Source: Actinokineospora sp. NBRC 105648 (GTDB taxonomy: Bacteria; Actinomycetota; Actinomycetes; Mycobacteriales; Pseudonocardiaceae). From it: DNA of 64,000 nucleotides. Every line of letters begins with the position of its first letter. The first letter of the stretch is position 1. The notes under the pieces are model-generated. The model made no database searches and was not told the origin of the DNA. It saw nothing but the letters and a program-made list of their open reading frames with translations. The position numbers were made by a program, and so were the translations under genes. The DNA lies in contig NZ_BSTR01000008.1 of the NCBI RefSeq assembly GCF_030269645.1, positions 149,191 through 213,190 of the forward strand, read 5' to 3'. This document shows, in pieces, positions 35,762 through 43,289 of the stretch.

Positions 35762-36103
35762 TCAGAGGACCGAGGCGGCCGCGATGACCAGGATCAGCCA
35801 GATGGCCAGTCCGATGACACCGCAGGTGAGACCCGCGATGGCCAGACCGCGGTTGCTGGCCTGGCCGCGGCCGGACTTGCCGATGCCCACACCGGAGAGC
35901 ACGACGCCGATGATGGACAGGACGATGCCCACGAGGGGCACGAAGAACAGCAGCATCCCGAGCAGACCGGTGACGAAACCCGCTGTGCCGACGCCGTTCT
36001 GCGGCGCCTGGACGTAGTAGGCCTGCTGCGGCTGCGGAGCCGGGTAGGCGACCTGCTGCTGCGGGTGGCCCTGGCCGGTCTGGTCGGGGTGGGGATAGCT
36101 CAT
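35762..36103 (-). CDS. DUF4190-type small membrane protein
   Basis: 113 residues from ATG 36103. Gln/Pro/Tyr-rich cytoplasmic N-terminus (HPQQQVAYPAPQPQQAYYVQ), then two helices: GTAGFVTGLLGMLLFFVPLV and GLAIAGLTCGVIGLAIWLIL, joined by a Gly/Ser loop (GIGKSGRGQASNRG). This is the DUF4190 pattern common in actinobacteria. Function unknown; often a stress or cell-envelope protein by association. Confidence 0.75.
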   Translation of the reverse strand: MSYPHPDQTGQGHPQQQVAYPAPQPQQAYYVQAPQNGVGTAGFVTGLLGMLLFFVPLVGIVLSIIGVVLSGVGIGKSGRGQASNRGLAIAGLTCGVIGLAIWLILVIAAASVL

Positions 36104-36240
36104 GGAAACGGCGCCTCCTGGTTGGGGAATGTGCCTCCAGGGGTCGTGGCGCACGCGGGGTCCGTTACGCGCGTGACGCGACCGCAACGCGCGGTCGAGA
36201 TTTGTGGCGGAAAACCGCCGGAATCGTTCGGGGACCGCGT

Positions 36241-36290
36241 GCCATTCGCCTGGGCCGTCCTCGCCTCCAAGGGCGCCCCAGGCGAATGGC
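36241..36290. terminator. Terminator-like hairpin after zinc-ribbon gene
   Basis: Perfect 14-bp inverted repeat GCCATTCGCCTGGG (36241-36254) / CCCAGGCGAATGGC (36277-36290), 22 nt downstream of the minus-strand zinc-ribbon stop. Confidence 0.55.
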
Positions 36291-36312
36291 TCTCACGTGG
36301 AATCGAGCTGGG

Positions 36313-36462
36313 TCAGGACATCGTCGATCTGATCAGCGGTGCCGAGACGGCGACCCGCGCGCGGGGAACCTGTCCGATCCCACCGCAGCGCGGGCAGAAG
36401 TCCCGACGGTTGGGGGCGAGTCCCGAGCCCAGACACTCCGGGCACTCGGTCCGATGCGGCAT
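36313..36462 (-). CDS. Small zinc-ribbon protein (DnaJ-type CxxCxGxG)
   Basis: 49 residues: Met-Pro-His-Arg-Thr-Glu, then CPECLGSGLAPNRRDFCPRC followed by GGIGQ. Two CxxCxGxG-like knuckles (CPECLGSG, CPRCGGIG) form one complete four-Cys zinc site. The ATG is five bases behind GGAGG, and a perfect hairpin follows the stop. Such tiny actinobacterial proteins are usually annotated as hypothetical; a protein- or RNA-binding role is a guess. Confidence 0.7.
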   Translation of the reverse strand: MPHRTECPECLGSGLAPNRRDFCPRCGGIGQVPRARVAVSAPLIRSTMS

Positions 36463-36640
36463 GTCAGCCTCCGTAGCGGTTTGGTCCTCCAGGGGTACCG
36501 GCTCAGTTAGGTCAATCGAAAGAGCGACACCAGAGTTTCACTCCTTCTCGCGTAATGACGGTTACCCACTGGCGAGCAGACGGGCACACATTAAACACGA
36601 TGGAGTGAACGTGGGGGTTAAACCACCAGATCGGGGGAAC

Positions 36641-38041
36641 TCAGTCCAGATCGTCGTGCCGCATCAGCTGGCGACCGGCCTCGGTGATCGATCCGGACAG
36701 TGACGGGTACACCGAGAAGGTCAGGGCCAGGTCGTCCACGGTGAGCTGGTTCTGCACGGCCAGTGCGATCGGCAGGATGAGCTCGCTGGCGCTGGGCGCC
36801 ACGATCACCCCACCGATGACCACGCCGGTGGCCGGACGGCAAAACAGTTTCACGAAACCGCGGCGCAGACCCTCCATCTTGGCCCGGGCGTTGGTGGCCA
36901 GCGGCAGCATCACCGTGCGCGCCGGGACCTCGCCGGAGTCGATGGCCTGCTGGCTGATCCCGACGGTGGCGATCTCGGGGTGGGTGAACACGTTCGCGGC
37001 CACGGTCTTGAGCTTGATCGGCGCCACGCCCTCGCCGAGCGCGTGCCACATGGCGATCCGGCCCTGCATGGCCGCGACCGAGGCGAGCATCAGCACCCCG
37101 GTGCAGTCGCCCGCGGCGTAGACGCCGGGCACGGTGGTGCGCGAGACGCGGTCGACGGTGATGAAGCCGCCGGGACCGGGCTCGACGCCGATCTTTTCCA
37201 GGCCGATGTCGGCGGTGTTGGGCACCGAGCCGACGGTCATCAGCGCGTGGCTGGCCTCGACGGTCTCGCCACCCTTGAGGTGCACCACGACGCCCTTGTC
37301 GTCGCGCTCGATCTTCTCCGCGCGGGCGTGCTTGACCAGCGTGGTGCCGCGCTCGGAGAAGACGTCCTCGAGCACCGCGGCGGCGTCGGCGTCCTCGTGC
37401 GGGAGCACCCGGTCGCGGCTGGAGATGACGGTGACCTTGACGCCCATCTCGATGAACGCCGAGGCGAACTCGGCGCCGGTGACCCCGGAGCCGACCACGA
37501 CCAGGTGCTCGGGGAGCTCCTCCAGGTCGTAGATCTGCCGCCAGTCGAGCACCCGCACGCCGTCGGGCTCCGCGCCCGGGATCACCCGGGGGGTGGCGCC
37601 GGTGGCGATCAGGACGACGTCGGCGTCGACGACCTCGGTGGTGCCGCCGGTCTCGACGGCGATCCGGTGCGCGGCCATGCCGTGCCGGTCGTCGCAGAAC
37701 CGGGCGGTGCCGTTGACGACCCGCACGCCCTCGCGCTGCACGCGGTTGCGGATGTCGGCGGACTGGGCCAGCGCCAGGCCGCGGACCCGGCCGCGCACGA
37801 CCGGCAGGTGCACGGTGGAGTCGACGTCGTCGGTGCCGATGCCCAGCTCGTCGGCGTCGCGGAAGGCCACCCGGGCGCCCGCGGAGGCGATGAAGGTCTT
37901 CGACGGGACGCAGTCGTAGAGCACGCAGGCGCCACCGAGGCCGTCCCGCTCGACCACGGTCACCTCGGCACCGTGCTGCGCGGCGACGAGGGCGGCCTCG
38001 TACCCGGCCGGGCCGCCGCCCATGATCACGATGCGGGTCAC
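36641..38041 (-). CDS. lpdA: NAD(P)H quinone reductase / lipoamide dehydrogenase-like flavoprotein
   Basis: 466 residues from GTG 38041 (GGAGG seven bases upstream). FAD motif RIVIMGGGPAGYEAALVAAQ, the redox segment GGACVLYDCVPSKTFI, NAD motif VVVGSGVTGAEFASAFIEMG, second FAD motif GVYAAGDCTGVLMLASVAAM, and the dimerisation domain. The active-site segment has C-x4-C (ACVLYDC), yet the C-terminal HxxxxE of true lipoamide dehydrogenases is not evident, as in M. tuberculosis LpdA (Rv3303c), described as a quinone reductase. The glp genes lie just upstream, as Rv3302c does. Confidence 0.85.
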   Translation of the reverse strand: MTRIVIMGGGPAGYEAALVAAQHGAEVTVVERDGLGGACVLYDCVPSKTFIASAGARVAFRDADELGIGTDDVDSTVHLPVVRGRVRGLALAQSADIRNRVQREGVRVVNGTARFCDDRHGMAAHRIAVETGGTTEVVDADVVLIATGATPRVIPGAEPDGVRVLDWRQIYDLEELPEHLVVVGSGVTGAEFASAFIEMGVKVTVISSRDRVLPHEDADAAAVLEDVFSERGTTLVKHARAEKIERDDKGVVVHLKGGETVEASHALMTVGSVPNTADIGLEKIGVEPGPGGFITVDRVSRTTVPGVYAAGDCTGVLMLASVAAMQGRIAMWHALGEGVAPIKLKTVAANVFTHPEIATVGISQQAIDSGEVPARTVMLPLATNARAKMEGLRRGFVKLFCRPATGVVIGGVIVAPSASELILPIALAVQNQLTVDDLALTFSVYPSLSGSITEAGRQLMRHDDLD

Positions 38042-38167
38042 CTGAGTCCTCCGTTCACCCGTCTGCGCTCGCGGGTCACGGTACGCGGGCGACCACGGCC
38101 GGGTCCCGGGTGGCCGCGAAAAGGTGATCCAGCCGCGCGGCTTCCCGCCACCCGGTGGGTGTGTGGC

Positions 38168-38173
38168 TAGGCT
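38168..38173 (+). promoter_or_regulatory. -10 hexamer of GGCT-like gene
   Basis: TAGGCT, 6 nt before GTG 38180; leaderless geometry, no Shine-Dalgarno. Confidence 0.45.
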
Positions 38174-38179
38174 GTCCGC

Positions 38180-38641
38180 GTGTCGCTCTACGCCGCCTAC
38201 GGGTCGAACATGGATCCGGGCCAGATGATGCAGCGGGCCCCGCACTCGCCGATGGCCGGGACGGGGTGGCTCGTCGGCTGGCGCCTGACCTTCGGCGGTG
38301 AGGACCTCGGCTGGGAGGGCGCGCTGGCGACCATCGTGGAGGAACCGGGGTCGCAGGTGTTCGTCGTGCTCTACGACGTCACCGACGACGAGGTCAACCT
38401 CGACCGGTGGGAGGGCTCCGAGCTGGGCCTGCACTCCAAGATCCGGTTGCGGGTGCAGACCCTGGAGGGCTCGGTGCTCGCCTGGCTCTACGTCCTCGAC
38501 GCCTACGAGGGCGGTCTGCCCTCGGCTCGCTACATCGGTGTGGTCGCTGATGCCGCTGAGGCGGCTGGGGCACCGGCCGACTACGTCACGGGGTTGCGCA
38601 CTAGGCCATGCAGTGGAATCGGGCCCGCCACCGCCAGCTGA
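38180..38641 (+). CDS. Gamma-glutamylcyclotransferase-like protein
   Basis: 153 residues. BtrG/GGCT fold start: SLYAAYGSNMDPGQMMQRAP (YGSNL-type motif), then GWRLTFGG and the acidic stretch FVVLYDVTDDEVNLDRWEGS with the candidate catalytic Glu. Y-x-x-D-A-Y near WLYVLDAYEGG is typical. Members release 5-oxoproline from gamma-glutamyl compounds, but many bacterial ones have no known substrate. Comparable to Rv3304, also next to lpdA. Confidence 0.75.
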   Translation: MSLYAAYGSNMDPGQMMQRAPHSPMAGTGWLVGWRLTFGGEDLGWEGALATIVEEPGSQVFVVLYDVTDDEVNLDRWEGSELGLHSKIRLRVQTLEGSVLAWLYVLDAYEGGLPSARYIGVVADAAEAAGAPADYVTGLRTRPCSGIGPATAS

Positions 38642-38707
38642 GCACAACGCCCGGATGTGTCGCACGTCTCTTCGGATATCGCTGAACGCGATCCGAGGAG
38701 ATGAGGC

Positions 38708-39238
38708 ATGGACTACCGAAGACCTCTCATCGCTGCCCTGCTCACCACGGGGCTGACCGTTCCGATCCCGGCCGCGGCCGCCGAGCCGTACTGCGGGATC
38801 ACCTGGGGCTCGACCGACAAGTCGCAGTGGTTCGTCGCGGCCGAGTCCACCATCACCGGCGTGCGCGCCGGGCGCCACGACTGCTACGACCGCCTCGTCG
38901 TGGACCTGGCCGACGCGCAGGAGCAGGACTACGACCTGCGCTACCAGGACAGCATCTACGACTTCGTCACCGGCGCGCCGATCGCCCTGCGCGGCGGCGC
39001 GTACCTGATGGTGCTGCTGGACTCCGGCCCCAACCAGTTCTGGGACCCGGCGAAGCGGACCGAGCTGGTGGACGTCGGCGGGTACCGGACGTTCCGCCAG
39101 GTCGCCTACACCGGCCGCTACCGCTCCGGCCTCTACCTGGCGCTGGGCGTCCGAGCCCGCCTGCCCTACCGCGTCTCGACCTTGCGCACCCCGGGCCGAC
39201 CGACCCGGCTGGTCATCGACGTCGCCCACCAGTGGTGA
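38708..39238 (+). CDS. AMIN-like secreted protein, paralogue 1 of 7
   Basis: 176 residues. Signal peptide about 1-22, mature start AEPYCGITWGS. Shared family layout: Cys in CGITWGS, Cys in HDCYDRLVVD, ALRGGAYLMVLL, TELVDVGGYRTFRQVAY and the C-terminal GVRARLPYRV ... LVIDVAHQW. This resembles the actinobacterial AMIN-like domain (YDRVVF...GY.VRY). The two Cys probably form a disulfide. Exported, possibly cell-wall binding; function unknown. ATG behind GAGGAGATGAGG, first gene of the array. Confidence 0.75.
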   Translation: MDYRRPLIAALLTTGLTVPIPAAAAEPYCGITWGSTDKSQWFVAAESTITGVRAGRHDCYDRLVVDLADAQEQDYDLRYQDSIYDFVTGAPIALRGGAYLMVLLDSGPNQFWDPAKRTELVDVGGYRTFRQVAYTGRYRSGLYLALGVRARLPYRVSTLRTPGRPTRLVIDVAHQW

Positions 39239-39780
39239 TCGGCGTGCGGCGAACCGCGCGGGCGCTGGCCACCGCCGGTCTGACCTGGACACTCGCGCTC
39301 ACCGCTCCGGCGGTGGCGACCGCCGAGCCGTACTGCGGGATCACCTGGGGCTCGACCGACAAGTCGCAGTGGTGGGTCGGGGAGACCTCCACGATCCTGG
39401 CGCTGCGCGCCGGGCGGCACGACTGCTACGACCGCCTCGTCGTGGACCTGGCCGACGCGCAGGAGCAGGACTACGACGTGAGCTACCAGGACGTGGTCTG
39501 GGACTTCATCGCCGGCGAGGAGCTGTCGCTGCGGGGCGAGGCGAACCTGGCGGTGCGACTCAACTCCGATCCTTACCAGTCCTGGGACCCGGCGGGGCGC
39601 ACCGACCTGATCGACGTGCGCGGGTACCGCACGATCCGGCAGGTCGCCTACCGGGGTTTCATCCGCGGCGGCGTCTACCTCGCGCTGGGCGTCCGGGCCC
39701 GCCTGCCCTACCGCGTCTCCACCCTGCACACCCAGGGCCAGCCGTCGCGGTTGGTCATCGACGTCGCACACCAGTGGTGA
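39235..39780 (+). CDS. AMIN-like secreted protein, paralogue 2 of 7
   Basis: 181 residues from the GTG overlapping the previous stop (GTGA); GTG 39244 is an alternative. Signal peptide, mature start near AEPYCGITWGSTDKSQWW. It shares nearly identical DNA blocks with paralogue 1 (the CGITWGSTDKSQW and RAGRHDCYDRLVVDLADAQ regions), so this is the most recent duplication. It differs mainly in residues about 85-125 (VWDFIAGEELSLRGEANLAV). Confidence 0.75.
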   Translation: MIGVRRTARALATAGLTWTLALTAPAVATAEPYCGITWGSTDKSQWWVGETSTILALRAGRHDCYDRLVVDLADAQEQDYDVSYQDVVWDFIAGEELSLRGEANLAVRLNSDPYQSWDPAGRTDLIDVRGYRTIRQVAYRGFIRGGVYLALGVRARLPYRVSTLHTQGQPSRLVIDVAHQW

Positions 39781-40328
39781 TCGGGATGCGAAACCTCGTG
39801 AGAGCCCTGCGGGTACTGACCGCCTTCTGTCTGATGTGGACGATCGTGCTGGTGGCGCCGCCCACCGCCGCGGCCGCGCCGTTCTGCGGGATCACCTGGG
39901 GCTCGGGTGAGAAGTCCCGGTGGACCGAACCCGAGTCGGTGATCCGGGGCGTGCGCGCCGGACAGCACGACTGCTACGACCGGCTGGTCGTCGACTTCAC
40001 CGGGTACGCCGGGCAGGACTTCCAGGTGCGCTACCAGGACCACATCTTCGACTTCCTGACCTGGCAGAACATCACCCTTCGCGGCGGCGCCTACCTGGAG
40101 GTGCTGCTCGACTCCGACAACGGGCAGTTCGCCGATCCCGCCACGCGGACCGAACTGGTCGACGTGGGCGCCTACCGCACGTTCCGCCAGATCGCCTACG
40201 CGGGTGAGCACCGCGCGGGCTCCTACCTCGCACTGGGGGTGCGGGCGCGGTTGCCGTTCCGCGCCTTCGTGCTCCAGGCACCCGGCCAACCGACCCGGCT
40301 GGTCGTCGACGTCGCTCATCAGTGGTAA
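39777..40328 (+). CDS. AMIN-like secreted protein, paralogue 3 of 7
   Basis: 183 residues from the GTG overlapping the previous stop; ATG 39786 is equally possible. Signal peptide RNLVRALRVLTAFCLMWTIV, mature start APFCGITWGSGEK. Keeps both Cys, LRGGAYLEVLLDS, ELVDVGAYRTFRQIAY and GVRARLPFRAF. Ends VVDVAHQW like its neighbours. Stop to next start is 17 nt. Confidence 0.75.
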   Translation: MIGMRNLVRALRVLTAFCLMWTIVLVAPPTAAAAPFCGITWGSGEKSRWTEPESVIRGVRAGQHDCYDRLVVDFTGYAGQDFQVRYQDHIFDFLTWQNITLRGGAYLEVLLDSDNGQFADPATRTELVDVGAYRTFRQIAYAGEHRAGSYLALGVRARLPFRAFVLQAPGQPTRLVVDVAHQW

Positions 40329-40345
40329 CCGTCCGAGGGGGACAC

Positions 40346-40884
40346 ATGAAGAGGAGCAGGATTCGAAGACTGATCATGGTCGTGGCCGTCTGTCTCACTG
40401 GGACAGTGGCCGCGGCGAGCCCGGTGGCGGCGGCGCCGTACTGCGGGTTCAGCTGGGGCTCCACGCCCAAGTCGGTCACCGTGGCGGTCGAGACCTCGAT
40501 GTACCAGGTCCGGGCGGGCAGGCACGACTGCTACGACCGGTTGGTCGTCGACATGGCCGACTACGGGCCGCAGGGCTACGACGTGCGCTACGTCGACGAG
40601 ATCATCGACAGCGCCACCGGCCGCCCGATGCCGGTGCGCGGCGGGGCGCGGCTGCTCGTCTCACCGCAGTCGACCCTGCACGGGGTGTTCGGCGTGCCGG
40701 ACCGCACCGAGGTGGTCGACGTCCGGGGGTACCGGACCCTCCAGCAAGTCGTGTACACCGGGAGCTGGTACTCGGCTGGCCCGTTCGGCGTGGGGTGCGG
40801 GCCCGGCTGCCGTTCCGCGTGCTCGTGCTGAGCGGCCCGGACGAGCTGACCCGGCTCGTCGTCGACATCGCCCACCAGTGGTAA
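40346..40884 (+). pseudogene. AMIN-like secreted protein, paralogue 4 of 7 (frameshifted)
   Basis: ATG 40346 five bases behind GAGGGG. The frame reads the signal peptide, APYCGFSWGSTPKS, HDCYDRLVVDMADYG and VVDVRGYRTLQQVVY, then leaves frame in GGCGTGGGGTGCGG (40788-40801). It stops at 40829-40831 after 161 residues. Adding one G there restores GVGVRARLPFRVLVL and the usual end LVVDIAHQW at 40884. Paralogue 3 has CTGGGGGTGCGG at the same place. Either one G was lost or the read has an error in a G run. The two Cys are retained. Confidence 0.75.
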
Positions 40885-40901
40885 CCGTCCGAGGGGGAAA
40901 C

Positions 40902-41459
40902 ATGAGGGGAAGCAGGGCACTCGCGGTACTCGCGGCCGTCTGTCTCATGGGGACACTGGCCGGGGCGGTCCCGGCGACCGCCGAGCCGTACTGCGGGATC
41001 ACGTGGGGTTCCACCGCCAAGACGGTGGTGGTGCAGCGGTCCATCAACACCCTGTACGACGTGCGGGCGGGCAGGCACGACTGCTACGACCGCGTGGTCA
41101 TCGAACTGACCGAACCGGGCGCGCAGGGGTTCGACGTCCGCTACGTCGACCAGGTCATCGACCTGGGCACCGGGGCGCCCGTCCCGTTGCGCGGCGGGGC
41201 GAGGCTGCGGGTCAGCACGGCGCCCGCATCGGTCTGGAGCGCTACCGGGCACCTGCTCTACGACCCGCCCAACCCGGCGGAAGCGGCGGATGTGCGGGGG
41301 TTCCAGACGTTCCGGCAGATCGCGTTCGCCGGGGACGACAACAACGTCGGCTTGTTCGGGCTCGGTGTGCGGGCCCGCTTGCCGTTCCGGGCGTTCTGGC
41401 TCGACGGGGACGAGCACACCACGCAACGCCTGGTGGTCGACGTCGCCCATCAGTGGTGA
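40902..41459 (+). CDS. AMIN-like secreted protein, paralogue 5 of 7
   Basis: 185 residues. Signal peptide RALAVLAAVCLMGTLAGAVP, mature start AEPYCGITWGSTAKT. Adds a longer loop before the strand EAADVRGFQTFRQIAF (VWSATGHLLYDPPNPA), also seen in paralogues 6 and 7. Its ribosome-site spacer (CCGTCCGAGGGGG, then AACATGA) is nearly identical to that of paralogue 4, so these two were duplicated together with their upstream sequence. Confidence 0.75.
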   Translation: MRGSRALAVLAAVCLMGTLAGAVPATAEPYCGITWGSTAKTVVVQRSINTLYDVRAGRHDCYDRVVIELTEPGAQGFDVRYVDQVIDLGTGAPVPLRGGARLRVSTAPASVWSATGHLLYDPPNPAEAADVRGFQTFRQIAFAGDDNNVGLFGLGVRARLPFRAFWLDGDEHTTQRLVVDVAHQW

Positions 41460-41481
41460 TGGGGATACGAGGGAGGAAGCT

Positions 41482-42045
41482 ATGAAGGGAAACTGGAGAC
41501 GGTTGCTCACCGCGGTCCTGGCGGTCGCGGTGGCGGGGACGTTGGCGGTCGCGGGTTCGTCGACCGCGTCGGCGACCCGGGCGGCCTGCGGGATCACCTG
41601 GGGTTCGGGGGACAAGAACGCGGGCGGCCTGGAGCGCGGGCCGCTCACCAACGTCCGAAGTGGACAGCAGGACTGCTACGACCGGCTGGTGCTGGACTTC
41701 GCCGCCCCGGGTGCGCACGGCTACTCCGTGCGCTACGTCCCCGAGGTCGTCGAGGACGGCTCCGGCAGGCCGGTCCCGCTGCGCGGTGGGGCGAAGCTCC
41801 AGATCACCGCCTACGCGCCGGCCTACGACGACGCGGGCCACTCGACCTACAACCCGCCCAACCGCGCGGAGCTGGTGAACGTCACGGGTTACCAGACGTT
41901 CCGCCAGGTCGCGTGGGCGGGCAGCTTCGAGGGCTACACCACGATCGGCCTGGGCGTGCGCGCCCGACTGCCGTTCCGGGTGTCGACTTTGGACGGTCCG
42001 GGCACCGCGAGCCGCATCGTCATCGACGTCGCGCACACGTGGTGA
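41482..42045 (+). CDS. AMIN-like secreted protein, paralogue 6 of 7
   Basis: 187 residues; ATG behind GGGAGGAAG. Signal peptide WRRLLTAVLAVAVAGTLAVA, mature part begins near TRAACGITWGSGDK. HDCYDRLVVD becomes QQDCYDRLVLDFAAPG. Also RYVPEVVEDGSGRPVPLRGG, ELVNVTGYQTFRQVAW and GVRARLPFRV. Ends VIDVAHTW. Confidence 0.75.
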   Translation: MKGNWRRLLTAVLAVAVAGTLAVAGSSTASATRAACGITWGSGDKNAGGLERGPLTNVRSGQQDCYDRLVLDFAAPGAHGYSVRYVPEVVEDGSGRPVPLRGGAKLQITAYAPAYDDAGHSTYNPPNRAELVNVTGYQTFRQVAWAGSFEGYTTIGLGVRARLPFRVSTLDGPGTASRIVIDVAHTW

Positions 42046-42602
42046 CCGCCGTGCGACGACGACTGCTCTCGGCGATCGCGGCGCTCGCCCTGGTCGCGAG
42101 CATGACGGTCGCCGGGGCCACGACGGCCTTGGCGGCGCCGTACTGCGGGATCACCTGGGGCTCGCAGGCCAAGGACCAGCTGATCCCCGGCTACGGTTTC
42201 GTGGTCGGGATCCGCGGCGGCCAACAGGACTGCTTCGACCGGCTGGTCTTCGACATCGCCAGCCCCGGGGCGGGCGGCTACTTCGTCAACTACGTCGACG
42301 AGGTGACCACCGACGGCTCGGGCGAGGTGGTCCCGGTCCGTGGCGGGGCGAAGCTGCAGGTCGTCGCCCGCAACCGGTCGTGGGGTGACGACGGTCAGCT
42401 GACGTTGCACCCGGACAGCTGGACGGAACTGGTGGACGTCACCGGGTGGCGGACGTTCCGCCAGGTCACCTGGGCGGGCACCTTCGAGGGCGACACCACG
42501 GTCGGCCTGGGCGTGCGCGCCCGGCTGCCGTTCCGCGCCTTCACCATCACCGACCCGGGCGGCCGCGGCCGCCTGGTGGTGGACGTCGCGCACTCCTGGT
42601 GA
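42042..42602 (+). CDS. AMIN-like secreted protein, paralogue 7 of 7
   Basis: 186 residues from the GTG overlapping the previous stop. Signal peptide RRRLLSAIAALALVASMTVA, mature start APYCGITWGSQAKDQ. GGQQDCFDRLVFDIASPG matches the generic AMIN-like consensus best (FDRLVFD). Ends VVDVAHSW. A strong hairpin closes the array 6 nt later. Confidence 0.75.
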   Translation: MTAVRRRLLSAIAALALVASMTVAGATTALAAPYCGITWGSQAKDQLIPGYGFVVGIRGGQQDCFDRLVFDIASPGAGGYFVNYVDEVTTDGSGEVVPVRGGAKLQVVARNRSWGDDGQLTLHPDSWTELVDVTGWRTFRQVTWAGTFEGDTTVGLGVRARLPFRAFTITDPGGRGRLVVDVAHSW

Positions 42603-42608
42603 GCGGCA

Positions 42609-42644
42609 GGCCGGGGAGGATCCGCAGGGGGACCCTCCCCGGCC
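42609..42644. terminator. Bidirectional terminator at end of AMIN-like array
   Basis: Perfect 11-bp arms GGCCGGGGAGG (42609-42619) and CCTCCCCGGCC (42634-42644) between the last AMIN-like stop and the convergent rloB stop. Confidence 0.7.
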
Positions 42645-42646
42645 AC

Positions 42647-43285
42647 TCACCGATCACCACTAGGTCCACAATGGATCGTCGACTCGATCGCCTCCAGGAA
42701 GCTGTACATGGTCGACGAAGGGTTGTCGTGCGGTGCCGAAGTCCGGTCCTCCTGGTGCCGCCACGACAGCCGGGCAGCCCGTTCAGCCGCGATAGCCCGA
42801 CTGGTCATGTAGCGGTCGGCATCGATCCGCTTGCCCGCTCGGCCCTCCAACGCGCGACTGCGCCGCTCGGCGTCGTCGGTGTTCAGGAATGCGGTCTGAT
42901 CTGTGAAGTGCAGGAGGAGCCACAGCTCGAAGCAGGGGTTCGAGATCGCCAGCCGGACTCCGTGCTGCTCGGCCAAGTGAATGGCCTGCTTGAGGTTGGG
43001 GTGGTGCTGGGGCCACTCGACGTCGAAGAGGCACCAGCACTCATCGACCTCGTCGTCTTTGCCGCGCTCGACGGCCCGGCGAACCAAGGTCATCGGAACG
43101 CCTTGATCGGGATCGATTTCGATGTCAATCGCGGTACTGGCACGGACATCCGGGAGGCGCTTCAACGCGTTGACGTAGTCGGGCTCGGATGCCTCACCCT
43201 CGCAGAACACCACCACGGTCTTGCGCTCTGGCCTGCTCGCGGTCTTCCGTCGAAGGTCTTTGGCCTTCGTCCTGCGTGGTCCCAT
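42647..43285 (-). CDS. rloB: RloB-like protein of an AAA-ATPase defence pair
   Basis: 212 residues. N-terminal basic start, then VVVFCEGEASEPDYVNALKR (E-G-x-x-x-E-x-x-Y), CWCLFDVEWPQH, and LAISNPCFELWLLLHF, the hallmark RloB block. The acidic motifs resemble a TOPRIM-like nuclease or partner fold. Stop-to-start distance to the upstream ATPase gene is 4 nt. Pairs of this kind (RloA/RloB, AbiL-like) are reported as phage-abortive systems. Base composition is less GC-biased than the neighbours, which suggests transfer. Confidence 0.8.
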   Translation of the reverse strand: MGPRRTKAKDLRRKTASRPERKTVVVFCEGEASEPDYVNALKRLPDVRASTAIDIEIDPDQGVPMTLVRRAVERGKDDEVDECWCLFDVEWPQHHPNLKQAIHLAEQHGVRLAISNPCFELWLLLHFTDQTAFLNTDDAERRSRALEGRAGKRIDADRYMTSRAIAAERAARLSWRHQEDRTSAPHDNPSSTMYSFLEAIESTIHCGPSGDR

Positions 43286-43289
43286 CGGT

